This document shows, piece by piece, positions 11,579 to 21,227 of a stretch of 64,000 bases of DNA. Made by a program: the position numbers and the translations under genes. The notes beneath the pieces are model-generated. The model did no database searches. It was not told where the DNA came from and saw nothing but the letters and a program-made list of their open reading frames with translations. This DNA is from Molanna angustata (Eukaryota; Arthropoda; Insecta; Trichoptera; Molannidae). Location of the stretch: positions 11,402,847 to 11,466,846 of the forward strand of contig OY754987.1 in assembly GCA_963576475.1 (NCBI GenBank). The letters run 5' to 3'. The stretch's first letter is position 1. Each line of letters opens with the position of its first letter.

Positions 11579-11648
11579 AATCAAAATATCGAATGAATTA
11601 AGCAAGAATTTCAACATGCATTGTCATTTGGAATGCACGGGTCGGATT
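11579..11648 (+). repeat. isolated degenerate monomer of the 66-bp satellite
   Basis: One unit (aaaatatcgaatgaat, aacatgcattgtcatttgg, cacgggtcggat) with a few differences from the array, standing alone inside the foldback element about 490 bp beyond the array end. Confidence 0.9.
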
Positions 11649-11847
11649 ATTCATACATAATTAATTTACTAGTACGTAAAAAAACAATTATAGTTGATTA
11701 AATCAAAGTCCTAGGAAAGATAGGAGCTGATACTAACGCACTGATAGATTTTCTTATTCAAATAGTCATGCCATTCCTTTTCTGGGGAGACTCCTGCTAT
11801 TCACTCCATTTCTTACATCCATCATGTATATTTTTTTTTGATTAGTC

Positions 11848-12080
11848 GTTCATCGTTCAATGTTCTTTCGATATGTCCAAACCACCTCAAGGCATTCACT
11901 TTCATTTTACTTGTAATATCATTCTTATATTCTCTTTTTATGTCCTCATTGTTTATTCTATCAAATATCATACTTTTACATTTTCTTCTCAGTGATCTCA
12001 TTTATACAGCATTTATTCTACTTTCATGCGTCTTTTGCCACGTAAATGTTTCACTGGTGTACGTCAAAGTGTGCGATATC
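11848..12080 (-). pseudogene. LINE RT C-terminal relic
   Basis: The minus strand reads SETFTWQKTHESRINAV, a stop, MRSLRRK, NNEDIKREY, KVNALRWFGHIER and NDERL. This parallels the plus-strand LINE at 19697-20270 (TWQTLHESSINAVE, stop, SLRRM, NEDTRKE, LRWFGHMGRMNEERL). Both copies carry a stop just before SLRR at the equivalent site, so they may share a defective ancestor. Only the post-catalytic C-terminal region is present. Confidence 0.75.
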
Positions 12081-12129
12081 GGCAAAAGTAACAGATTGGA
12101 AAATATGAAAGTTTGAAGGTAGTGGACTT

Positions 12130-13140
12130 ACCGTGCCAGCCGTTTTCTTTCTTTTCTCTTTCACGTAGTCTTTCTTTCCTTCACATATCAGGTTCAACAA
12201 TGATTAACTACACTTGTCTTTAATATTGTGTAGAACTCGACAAACAAGAGATTGCGGGTGACAGTTTTATAAAACGTTGTTAAAAATCTATCGATGCAAA
12301 GGTCAGGGAAAAAGTGACATGTTATTCTCTGCACAACGTCGAAAGCTACAAATTTGAGTATTTTTCTGCTCTAAAATTGGTTAATGCACAGGTTATGTCA
12401 GCCGCAATCTTTCGCTGAGCGAGGTATAGGTGCAAATTCCGCGAACGTATTAAAAATGTATATGTGCACGGCGTCGAATATTTATTATTATGCAGAGTAT
12501 TGTATTATAGATGCGCACGGTGCTAAATGAGTATGGTGACTGATGGAGGTGGCTTACTCGCGCGCAGACAAGGGCGAGATTATTGCTGCCACGTTCAGGT
12601 ATGGATGCAGGTATGATAGGGATTTTGGTACACCAGGAAATAGGTACAAGTGGGAACTACCTGTCATCTGCACCTACAACTTCAACATAATGTAATATTA
12701 GTAATATATTATGTACTTGAAAAAAGGAATAAATAGAATCCTTTGGAACTACTTTAACTGAAGTAATTTCTAGATAGGCAAAGCTTTGTTAAAATAAATT
12801 GACTATCTTACGAATTTGAATAAAATTGTTCAGAGGAAGTTCTCGAAAATACTTTACACCTAGATCTTGGATTAAATAACCAGCAAGTATTTCAAAGTAT
12901 GGAAAAGAGAGACAGTTGCCACAATTGCAAAGTGAATATAATACAAAACTTCGTTATATTCACCGAGAAAACTTTCTCTTACTTTTCAAACTCGATTAGA
13001 CAAAACTGAAAGAGTAGATAGAATACACTGTTTTTTTTAATTCTGACAAAGTAAGTGCATACAAAAATCAACGTTATCTTTCAAAACGATTGGGTTTTAG
13101 ACAACATTAAAACTTTAATAAGACAGCAGTTGTATATTTT
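12130..13140. other. interior of foldback element, no supported gene
   Basis: Mixed AT-rich sequence, slightly GC-richer around 12390-12660, with no ORF or RNA motif I can support. Confidence 0.4.
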
Positions 13141-13141
13141 C

Positions 13142-13800
13142 CCCCTTCCTAAACTATATTCATCATTAGTGAGTGAATACCTTCCTAAACCATATCCATC
13201 ATTAGTGAGTGAATACCATTCTAAACTATAATCCATCATTAGTGAGGGAATACTTTCCTAAACTATAACCATCATTAGTGATCTTCCTAAACTATAATCC
13301 ATCATTACTGAGTGAATACTTTCCTAAACTATAACCATCATTAGTGACCTTCCTAAACTATAATCCATCATAAATGAATGTATACCTTCCTTAACCATAT
13401 CCATCATTAGTGAGCGAATACCTTCCTACAATGTATCCATCATTAGTGAGTGAATAACTTCCTAAACCATATCCATCATTAGTGAGTGAATACCATTCTA
13501 AACTATAATCCATCATTAGTGAGGGAATACTTTCCTAAACTATAACCATCATTAGTGATCTTCCTAAACTATAATCCATCATTACTGAGTGAATACTTTC
13601 CTAAACTATAACCATCATTAGTGACCTTCCTAAACTATAATCCATCATAAATGAATGTATACCTTCCTTAACCATATCCATCATTAGTGAGCGAATACCT
13701 TCCTACAATATATCCATCATTAGTGAGTGAATAACTTCCTAAACTATAATCCACCATTAGTGAATGTATATGTACCTTCCTAAACTATATCCACTATCCA
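13142..13800. repeat. tandem repeat, about 36-bp units in a 277-bp higher-order repeat
   Basis: Units of the form cttcctaaactata-tccatcattagtgagtgaatac alternate with shorter forms. The ordered block beginning at 13181 recurs from 13458 with nearly the same sequence of unit variants, a second-level period of 277 bp. Confidence 0.9.
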
Positions 13801-13826
13801 TTAAAGTATTTTAATTATGCACTTAA

Positions 13827-14087
13827 ATGTATACAATGGCAAAAAGGTTTTGGCGTGACAGAAATAAAATCAATAGACATTACAAATATTACAGAAAAAC
13901 AAGAAAAAGACAAAAAAGATTGAATATTAAAGTACCCATTCTTGACAATTTAAGAAATTTATGTTACAAAATTCATGTTTTTTTTATTAAATTTGTTTTT
14001 TACATAATGTTCCATTCATTTTTATCAACTTTGGTTTATGTAATATATAATTTTTTTGATGTTTTTTGTGTATTTATCATTAAATAA
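13827..14087 (+). CDS. hypothetical 86-aa protein, basic N-terminus plus hydrophobic C-terminus
   Basis: The first ~40 residues are strongly basic (KRFWRDRNKINRHYKYY, then RKTRKRQKRLNIKV). Residues about 48-86 are hydrophobic and could span a membrane. It lies just inside the right arm of the foldback element, and its stop falls at the arm boundary. No family is recognised. AT-rich DNA produces such ORFs by chance (Lys/Asn/Phe/Ile-rich), so it is listed only because of its position and unusual charge split. Confidence 0.2.
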   Translation: MYTMAKRFWRDRNKINRHYKYYRKTRKRQKRLNIKVPILDNLRNLCYKIHVFFIKFVFYIMFHSFLSTLVYVIYNFFDVFCVFIIK

Positions 14088-14156
14088 ATTTCAAGGCCAG
14101 AATTATTTTGGCTAGAACTGGAAAATATATCAGTAATATATTTTAAACAGTTATAT

Positions 14157-14317
14157 CATTATTCTGACGATGTGCTTTGCACGAAACGCGTCAATAATCC
14201 AATAAATATAATAGAACTTTAACCAAGTATTTTTATATTTTTATAACATATCAACGTACAATGGAGTTCTATCAAGAATTGTCGATCGACAAACTAAACT
14301 TAGTTAAACAGTTATAT
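14157..14317 (+). mobile_element. 161-bp insertion in one arm of the foldback element
   Basis: The left arm reads continuously through the equivalent site, but here the arm is interrupted. The 14-bp sequence ttaaacagttatat occurs at 14143-14156 and again at 14304-14317, bracketing 147 bp of unrelated sequence. This is an insertion with a target-site duplication. The insert contains the hammerhead motif at 14158-14198 and an aataaa at about 14202. It may be the 3' portion of a Penelope-like or retrozyme-like element; no ORF is present. Confidence 0.75.
14158..14198 (+). ncRNA. hammerhead ribozyme motif (type I layout)
   Basis: The order is: helix I strand attatt, core CTGACGA, helix II gtgc-ttt-gcac, core GAAA, a minimal helix III written cgcgtc with the GTC cleavage triplet, then helix I strand aataat. 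The two helix I strands are perfectly complementary over 6 bp, and helix II over 4 bp. The core satisfies CUGANGA...GAAA...GUC. One T is unpaired between the core and helix II, a deviation from the simplest model. The very short helix III with GAAACGCGTC is the form known from Penelope-like retroelements. Self-cleavage would occur after position 14192. Confidence 0.6.
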
Positions 14318-14431
14318 TATAAGTGACCCGTCTCAGATTAGGTTTTTCTAGTGAGACGGGGAACGAAAAATATATTGTAATTCATGTATTTTTGTATAAT
14401 AAACGTCGGGTTGCTGGCACTGAAACTTAAA

Positions 14432-15960
14432 CTCGAACTAAAAATCGAACCCGTGACGTTTGTCTTTGAACCCGTGACGAGTTAAATATCTAACCAAGTA
14501 TACCAACATGACTGAAAAAAGCATAAACATTATGAAGTACTTATCATGTACTCTCCGTAAACTTTGAAAAATTGACAAATAAATAAATATGCTTAAAAAT
14601 ATGAAGCTACGACTTTTACTATTTCATGAGACTTGAAAATAAAAATGTTGTTATAAAACTTAAGAAAGCATGTAAATAGGATTTTCCCAAGTTTCTCTTC
14701 TGTTTAAGAAGAACCCTTGAATGTAAAAGTCATTTTGCAGCAACTAAAAGTCAAGGATCTGCAAGAGGTCTTTGAATTTTACAAACAAAAAGACTGGGTC
14801 GTAACCGACGCTTAAGGGTAAACGTCCACATAGGCCCAGCGTACGGTTCGGACTCTGTGCATCAGACGGATTTTAGAATTCTTTAAATTACAAACTTCTT
14901 AAATGACTTTTAAATATATATACAGGGTTACAGGGTAAGTCGTACTGAATATTAAAGGACGTTATTATTCAGGTCATTTCTGATGGATTTGATACCATTA
15001 TATGATGTCCGAAACTTAACCGTTATGGAGATATTGAATTTTAAAGATTTAAAAAAAAATTGGCTATTTTATCTAGTTAGAGGGCATGTCAATTAATAAA
15101 AATGATTAACAAAAACTGAACCTACTACTAACAGCTTAAAAAGACAGCTCGATAACGGTTAGAATTAAAGAATTATCACAAAGTGTTTTTAACTTTGAAG
15201 CGCTTTTTTGAAAAAAAAAATATGGAACTAATTCTGCAAATAAATTGTAAAAACTTCTACGTCTCTTAAGCTATTCAAAAAGTTATAACACTTGCTATTA
15301 AATAGGCAAAACATTGACCAAATAACAGTAAGTTAAGGTAGTAGAGGGTACATTTTAGTTTGAGGTAAAAGTAGCTAAAATACGTAAACAAAACAAAAAA
15401 AAACAGAGCTATATTTTTATAATTCATGTTCGACATGGCCACCGCTATTTCTTACACAAAATGTCATTCTTTTTCTTATATTACTATTAAACATTACTTT
15501 ATGTAAAACTATAGAGAAAATTAATAGTTTTTAACTATGTATTTAGCCCCTAGCCCACGAAAGGTGACAAGATTTTTGGTTTCTTTTGATTTTGGTAGTA
15601 AACTATTTTACATTTTGAGACCGTTATGGTATAAACTATTTTGTGTAAACGTTTATCTAGTTTTTGGAAGTCGTCAATACTGACATCCTCTCGAAGGGTA
15701 AGCGTGAACATTGACAATTGACATTGACATTGAAGCATGTTATTTTTTTAGTTTGTAAATCAAAGTTAATGTGTTGTATATAATGGAAATGGAAAAACTA
15801 TGCTTAGTTCAAAGATTTATAATAAAGATAATACTCAGCAAACCCCTTGACTACCCCACTAAAGATCTATACAATGAATTTAAGGTTTTTGATCCGAAAC
15901 AAATATTTTTACATTACATACTAACATTTTTTTTATAAAAATAAACTAGGTAGGTACTGT
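14432..15960. other. no supported gene
   Basis: AT-rich. 14930-15060 contains cagggttacagggtaagtcg and ccgttatggagatattgaa, a pair of strings I associate with dispersed repeats, but no boundaries are visible. A 62-codon minus ORF at 15550-15738 has no recognisable features. Confidence 0.4.
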
Positions 15961-15981
15961 ACCCAAAAACACAACAATCTA

Positions 15982-16206
15982 GGTATAGCTACACGAGCCA
16001 GCACTATTACAAACTATGCAATTCCACACATGGGAACTGCTTTTGGTCAAAGACACTTTATTTTCATTGCCCCCAGGATTTATAACATGTTACCTATATC
16101 ACTCAAAGAAATAGTATCGCTGAAATCAATTAAAATTAAATGCTCCGAATACATCATGAACTACGGGAGAACTAAAATATATCAAATGTTCGACATCATA
16201 GTGTAA
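15982..16206 (+). pseudogene. LINE (Jockey/CR1-like) C-terminal coding end
   Basis: An open 74-codon stretch ends in TAA. It reads ATRASTITNYAIPHMGTAFG, QRHFIFIAPRIYNMLP, and LKSIKIKCSEYIM, the standard end of Jockey/CR1-type RT proteins (…R-x-F-x-A-P-R-x-W-N-x-L-P…F-K-x-x). The upstream RT and endonuclease are missing (5' truncation). It is followed by its 3' UTR to about 16680, which is shared with 62690-62872. Confidence 0.75.
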
Positions 16207-16690
16207 AAGGACATAATTTATATAATGTTATTTTTTCTTTCCTTCGTCGCAAAAAATCGTAATTGTTTTATAAATTTTATAAATTTTGTGATGTCTTGAT
16301 TTGATCTGAGACTCGAATGAATAAAGATATGACTGACAGATCATATCTATGCTCTGTCAGTTCAAAATTCCAAAGATATACTCTTTCAGATTATTTGTGC
16401 AATTAACAAATTAAAAATTATAGGATACCTACATACACAATATGTATATGCATATCATGATGACTCCAATTCAATTTTTTAATCTGTTCACCATAGTTAA
16501 GTTTATATGGTAGGTATATGTAGATACTTTTTAAAAATGCAAATAGTTACAACCTATATGTCTCCCGTGAAACATAATAATATGTACACTGCTAGCCCTA
16601 GAACAGGTATACCTAGTTGGGCAGCAGTTATCTATTTTTAATGAGGCTTATTTAAATGGTGTGATAAATAAATATGTAAATAATGTATTG
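16207..16690 (+). mobile_element. LINE 3' UTR of the preceding fragment
   Basis: The segment from gatactttttaaaaatgcaaatag through atatgtacactgctagc and gttgggcagcagttatcta to ggtgtgataaataaata matches 62690-62872. The tail is a short (taaa)n-like run, as expected for this LINE group. Confidence 0.75.
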
Positions 16691-16819
16691 CTTTATTGTC
16701 ATTCATTTTAATTTAATTAACATTATGTTTATCCTTGTATACCTATTGCATTTTAAAATTGTGCTCATTCCCATATTTTGAATAATCTGTAATTTTCTAT
16801 TTTGAGTTCCATAATGGAA

Positions 16820-16935
16820 AACCATTTGGTTGCTGAGCCGATTACCTGGGTTCAATAACCAGCAGATGAGAAATTTGTTTATGATTGTTTCTCACATCTT
16901 GCTTCTCTGGGATGGATACACTGGTTAGGAAAACA
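16820..16935 (+). mobile_element. SINE family A, internal fragment
   Basis: It contains tgctgagccgattacctggg, a mutated B box (gggttcaataacc), then agcagatgagaaattt and tgcttctctgggatggatac, matching the middle of the copies at 7594 and 19118-19340. Confidence 0.65.
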
Positions 16936-17459
16936 ATGTTATTTGCCAATAAACTTGCCCCATACACAGGCTGTAATTATGTGATACCTAAGTAAAATAC
17001 GCGAACAAAATGCGATCTTCCGTGAACTGCTTCGTTTTACTGAGCTTATCTGCGAATAATACTGCGTGAGTTTAGTCAGAACTTTACCAGAAACCCTTGA
17101 CAATCCTCGGGAAATGCGGTTTTGGAAATTGAAAAGAAAATACATTTTTCCCTCTACGTAAGATCTTTTTTGGAGTTCATAACGTCTGATTCCCTTCCAT
17201 TATGATTCAATTTGAAATAAAAAGTATTTTTATTTAAATCTCTCGTTCTCGTTTCGTGTAACAGAGGTGAAAATGTTGTAGGAAAAAATCGTCCTAATAT
17301 TCATGCCATTTTAACGCCAAGTATACATCACTGTTGAATTATAATAGGTAGTATCTTCAACTGTAACTATATTTTTTTCCATTCAAATGAAAACTAGCCA
17401 ATGCGTACAGTAAATTATTTTACAAAAAAAAATGCATAAAAAACCTCAAGGAAAACCAT

Positions 17460-17643
17460 TTTTTTTTTAAATAAAAATGAATATGTCCTTGTTAAACAAA
17501 TACATATACATCTTCCTACGTTCCCTAAAATAAGCAAATAAATGCTTGTGCTATAGGTGAACGAAATCGGTCGAGGCAGGATTCGAACTCGCGATCACTG
17601 GATTACTAACCCAGCGCGCTAACCGCTCTGCCATCGACCCATC
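17460..17643 (-). mobile_element. tRNA-derived SINE (family B)
   Basis: Read on the minus strand: gatgggtcgatggcagagcg, an A-box-like tggcagagcgg, an anticodon-arm-like ctgggttagtaatccag, and a B box gagttcgaatcc. The tail region then runs through gaacgtaggaagatgtatat to an A/T-rich end. The anticodon loop position reads AGT and the arms resemble tRNA-Thr, suggesting that parent. Other copies are at 41262-41449, 47624-47810 and 55485-55663. Confidence 0.8.
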
Positions 17644-17949
17644 TTACTGGATTATCAGATATTATTCACCCAGCCGACAATTAATCGCAAAAAATAACAT
17701 ATTTACTGGAAGATTTTACACAAATTATCAGTCGTACTGATCCAAAAACATTTGGTTTGTAATTCCAAAACTAAGGATGAATTTGTAAAAAAGTAATTCA
17801 ATTTATATTATTTTAATCTACTTTTAAGAAGGAATAAAATACACTTTGTAATGAAAATTCCGGCTTATTTGTTCTAATCATCTTAAGTTAATCTGTTTCT
17901 GATTATTTTTTATTTTAAGAATACCTAAAAGTTTAATCGAATATTTTTA

Positions 17950-18345
17950 TGGTTACATATACGCATAAATTGGATTTTACCCCTTTCGGGAGTCTATGAT
18001 TCTATATGACAAATTTTTATCATCTCAATAGAGACGAAGATGGAATATTATAGTATAACCAGGAACTCAAGGCACCCACAGGGCTTTCGACTGTCATCGG
18101 CTGGTTTATGTGATCACTTTATGCGCTCAGAAATAAAAAAATTTTTAGTTCAAAAAATTGGGATTGACAAGGAACTCAATTGAAGGCATAATTTGGTGAA
18201 CGTTGCGCAAGCGCATAAAGTGATCACGTAGACCTGCCAATTACAAGGCAGATACAGAATGTAAGTCCTGCAAGTGCCACGAGTTCCTGGTTCTCCTATA
18301 ATATTCCATCTTCATCTCTATTGAGATGTTAAAAATTGGTCATAA
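17950..18345. mobile_element. palindromic non-autonomous element (MITE-like)
   Basis: Positions 18023-18077 (catctcaatagagacgaag, then ggaatattata, ccaggaactc) are inverted at about 18275-18329 over roughly 55 bp. The interior includes gcataaagtgatcacgta and its near reverse complement. Related sequence occurs at 40880-41256 and 48484-48846. No ORF. Confidence 0.7.
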
Positions 18346-18960
18346 AATACGTAGAAGTTTGATTTATAAATTATGAATGCTTTGATAAGACGAAATATCA
18401 TAAATATTCTCTGATGGTGTTGAAACTTGTAGAAGATATTTAAAAGTAATTCTCTTGCATTTCTGTTTTTTGGACTAGACACTTCTGATCTTTTATATAA
18501 GGTATACGACTTTCCTTCTTTTTTGTAAATTCAAAAGACTCAAAAAGACGGACTTTGCATTTAAAATCCAATCCAATTTCTCCCCTAGTCATCAGAAATA
18601 AGAAGTCCCCGGGAATAAAGTAAAGGTATTGGCTGAACCTATCGCTGTTGAAAATCTATTAACCTTCTTTACATGGGCCATAAAAAGAAATCTATTAGGA
18701 ATTATGAGATTGGAGGAAAATTTGAAGGTGTTTTTTTACGAGTTTCACATAATAACTAATATGATATACGAGGTACTTATCCATTTATTATTTGTGGGTT
18801 AACTGAACGATTGATAAAGCACCCATCGGATGTAACTCACGTAAACCTAATTGAAAAAATCGACGGTACTGTCGGAAAATAAATATCGAATTGGCTATGA
18901 CCAAAGAGGTACAATAAATCTTGAGTTAATTTATTCTTGAATGACCTGGTTATATTTTTC
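18346..18960. other. no supported gene
   Basis: AT-rich sequence without recognisable coding or RNA features. Confidence 0.45.
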
Positions 18961-18964
18961 TTAT

Positions 18965-19115
18965 TTTTCTTCCTTTTCATAAATCCGAAGATCTGTTTCT
19001 ACCGCTATTCTGTCTCCTGCGATGTGGACTGCCAACTGTCTCGCCATCTCTTTGGAGGTCTTCCTGGTGATCTTTTTCCAGCTGGGTTCTCCTGGAGAGC
19101 GATACGTGGGAGTCT
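18965..19115 (-). pseudogene. LINE RT C-terminal relic, distal part (split by SINE)
   Basis: The minus strand reads TYRSPGEPSWKKITRK then TSKEMARQLAVHIAGD, resembling the post-RT 'GRRSVGRPRKRW' region of a lepidopteran LINE. It continues the fragment at 19341-19690; the SINE at 19118-19340 lies between them. Confidence 0.55.
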
Positions 19116-19117
19116 CT

Positions 19118-19340
19118 TTTAATAATAATAATAATAATAATGAACACTTCCTTGCGCCCTGCGCAAGTGGCAAGTTTATTGCCGTATGGCAATTTCTTCC
19201 AACTAACCAGTGTTTCCAGCCCAGAGAAGCAATATTTGCATGATAAATGAATTTAAATAAATTTCTCCTCTGCTGGGAATCGAACCCAGGACACCTGCAC
19301 AGAAACCGTACGGCTTACCAATTGTGCCACGGCGGTCGGC
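19118..19340 (-). mobile_element. SINE family A, near full length, inserted in a LINE relic
   Basis: It starts on the minus strand at the head gccgaccgccgtggcaca, with a B box (gggttcgattccc) and body. It ends with gcgcagggcgcaaggaag, ttcatta and an (att/aat)n tail at 19120-19141. LINE coding sequence is found on both sides in the same orientation, which dates the SINE as younger than the LINE. Confidence 0.85.
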
Positions 19341-19690
19341 ATCCATTCCATCCATTCTGTTTACATGTGAGCTCCAATATCGCTTCCGCTGTCTTCCCTA
19401 TCTGACGATGTCTTCTGTACTACACTTTTTTCTTATTTCAGTATTTCGAATTCGGTCTCTTAGAGTGTTTCCGGTTATACATCTCAATGTCCTCATCTCT
19501 GATATTCTCAGAAGAGATTTTGTTCTCGTTGTGTCTGCTCTGGTCTCTACTCCGTAGGTGGCAATGGGTCTTACACATGTTTTATATATTCGGACTTTGC
19601 TTTCGATATTCATGTGTTTATTCCTCCAAATACTTTCCTTTAGACATCTCGATATTGCAGCTGCTTTATTTACTTTTTGTCTAATTAAAT
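19341..19690 (-). pseudogene. LINE RT C-terminal relic, proximal part
   Basis: The minus-strand frame reads VNKAAAISRCLKESIWRNKH, ESKVRIYKTCVRPIATYGVE, TRADTTRTKSLLRISEMRT and CITGNTLRDRIRN. This is the conserved C-terminal stretch that follows the RT catalytic domain in a common arthropod LINE family. Sibling fragments lie at 32590-33010 and 57790-57900. The catalytic YxDD region is absent. Confidence 0.8.
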
Positions 19691-19696
19691 CATTTT

Positions 19697-20270
19697 GATA
19701 AGGAGATCGAAAGAATAGTGAATAGAGCACTTAGACCAGTTGTGAATGATCACAACATATCAAAGGATGCTAAAGTTGCCATTCATAACACTATCTTAGT
19801 GCCAACCTTGACGTTTGCAAGTGAAACCTGGACTTGGCAGACGTTGCACGAAAGCAGCATAAATGCAGTTGAAATATGATCGCTATGAAGAATGTATGAT
19901 AGTGTCGGAAATGAGGACACAAGGAAAGAATGTAAGATGAAGAAACATGTCATTAATACAATTAAATTGAACACGTTGAGATGGTTTGGCCACATGGGGA
20001 GAATGAACGAGGAACGCCTGACGAAGAAAATACACATTGCAGACAGGAATGGAATGAGAGGTCCGGGCCGCCCAAGGAAGGAATTCCACGTCCATGTGAA
20101 CGGTATTTTGAAAGACGGAAATGTTTGAAACGTGAATAACAGACGAACATGTGTAAGACGATGTATGAATGTTGACGAGGTGATGGATGTGTGTTAAAAT
20201 AGAAATAAGTGTCGTTCGGTTCTCTCTGCCTACCCCGTGAGGGACATGGCGTGATATTATGTATGTAAAT
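19697..20270 (+). pseudogene. LINE RT C-terminal relic with 3' tail
   Basis: From about 19697 one frame reads RIVNRALRPVVNDHNISKD, KVAIHNTILVPTLTFASETW, HESSINAVE, a stop, SLRRMYDSVGNEDTRKE, LRWFGHMGRMNEERLTKKI, GPGRPRKEFHVHVNGILK. A frameshift or stop follows, then NNRRTC, MNVDE, and the tail tctctctgcctaccccgtgag...tatgtatg. It is in opposite orientation to the neighbouring LINE relic. At least two stops interrupt it. Confidence 0.85.
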
Positions 20271-20520
20271 CATTTTGAGACCAGGAAATCTCATTGTATT
20301 CACACTTTCTTGATTTTTGCTATGTATTTTCGCATGAATACGTACTTATGTAGGTACTTAAAATACTAGGGTATTTTGCATTGTAGAAAATATTACTATG
20401 GTAACTTGAAATTAAAAGTATCACAGTATTTCTAAAACTATCACATTATTTTTAATTTTTTTAGATGTATTTGGTGTTTATCCATACATTCTGTTATAGT
20501 TTATTTCACGACTACCACCA
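20271..20520. other. no supported gene
   Basis: AT-rich spacer between LINE relics. Confidence 0.4.
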
Positions 20521-20524
20521 TCCC

Positions 20525-21075
20525 CATATCAGCTCTGCATATGGGGACTGTAAACGGCCTCTTCACAGAACGCTAAGTGAGTGACAAGAAATAAATGCAT
20601 AATACGAAAAGTAGCTCATGGAGCCCTCTAGATTGACAATCTCGGCTCGATAGTGCAAATAGAATCACACTCATGGCTTCAGATCTTTTTAAATGTACTA
20701 ATAGTAAGGCAATATGTAAACGGTAACTATGACAGAAGTTCTTAGAGGTTTTAAAACTGTCCTCCGAGATCACGAAATCCGCATGACCAATGGGACCTTG
20801 AAGAAGCCCACGGGCAGTGACGAGGAGCTCCGATCTATAAGAGGACACCATTGGGTGGCAATGTTCCGTAGCTGACAGAACTGACATGAGGCAGAAAAGG
20901 CAATGTTAAATCGGTGGTAGATAACTTTTAAAGTTTCCGTGTTCCGTGGAAAATTGGGTAGTCCAAAGGTCATGGTCAACCCAGGAAGATTTTTATAGAA
21001 AGCTATGTCCCCTCTATCGGCACATTCGCAGAACGCTAGTAAGAAAGACATGGCATACACGAAGAGTCGCTCTAG
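20525..21075 (-). pseudogene. LINE C-terminal relic (R1/Jockey-like zinc-knuckle end)
   Basis: On the minus strand, ATEHCHPMVSSYRSELL, then FVISEDSFKTSKNFCHSY, matches the cleaner copy at 46787-46972 (ATSEHILWECSHPNVSYNR, TELLDAVRIGHEDSLVSKKN, FCHGYSALL). In the family this C-x-H-x-C region ends the RT protein. It is followed by a shared 3' region (ctggggacagtt-like, gcagaacgctagtaagaa on the plus strand). Frames are broken. Confidence 0.6.
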
Positions 21076-21227
21076 ATTTTTATAGTCATCAAGCGTTCAG
21101 CTTGGATGGATGATCTTCTTTTACTTCCTCTTTGACTGCGTTACTGAGGATATCATTTACAGTCAATTACACAACGAATGGTCCGCCTCCTTATAGAACT
21201 TCTTGGACAGATCGAAGAATTTCGGAG

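Larger units (their letters stand above)
11088..14431. mobile_element. 3.3-kb foldback element with 188-bp inverted arms
   Basis: The left arm (11088-11275) and right arm (14083-14431 minus a 161-bp insertion, giving 188 bp) are inverted copies. Outer ends read tttcagtttcattgcc and, reversed, tttaagtttcagtgcc; both contain attacaatatatttttcgttcc and a 9-bp stem hairpin cccgtctca...tgagacggg. The interior holds a single 66-bp satellite monomer, a LINE relic, a 36-bp tandem repeat and an 86-codon ORF. No transposase is visible. The left end abuts the 66-bp array directly. No target duplication could be read because the left flank is satellite. Confidence 0.75.

Noticed and set aside
17570..17643. 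Functional tRNA-Thr gene on the minus strand
   Set aside because: Same head recurs in four SINE family B copies with a common body; acceptor stem does not close.
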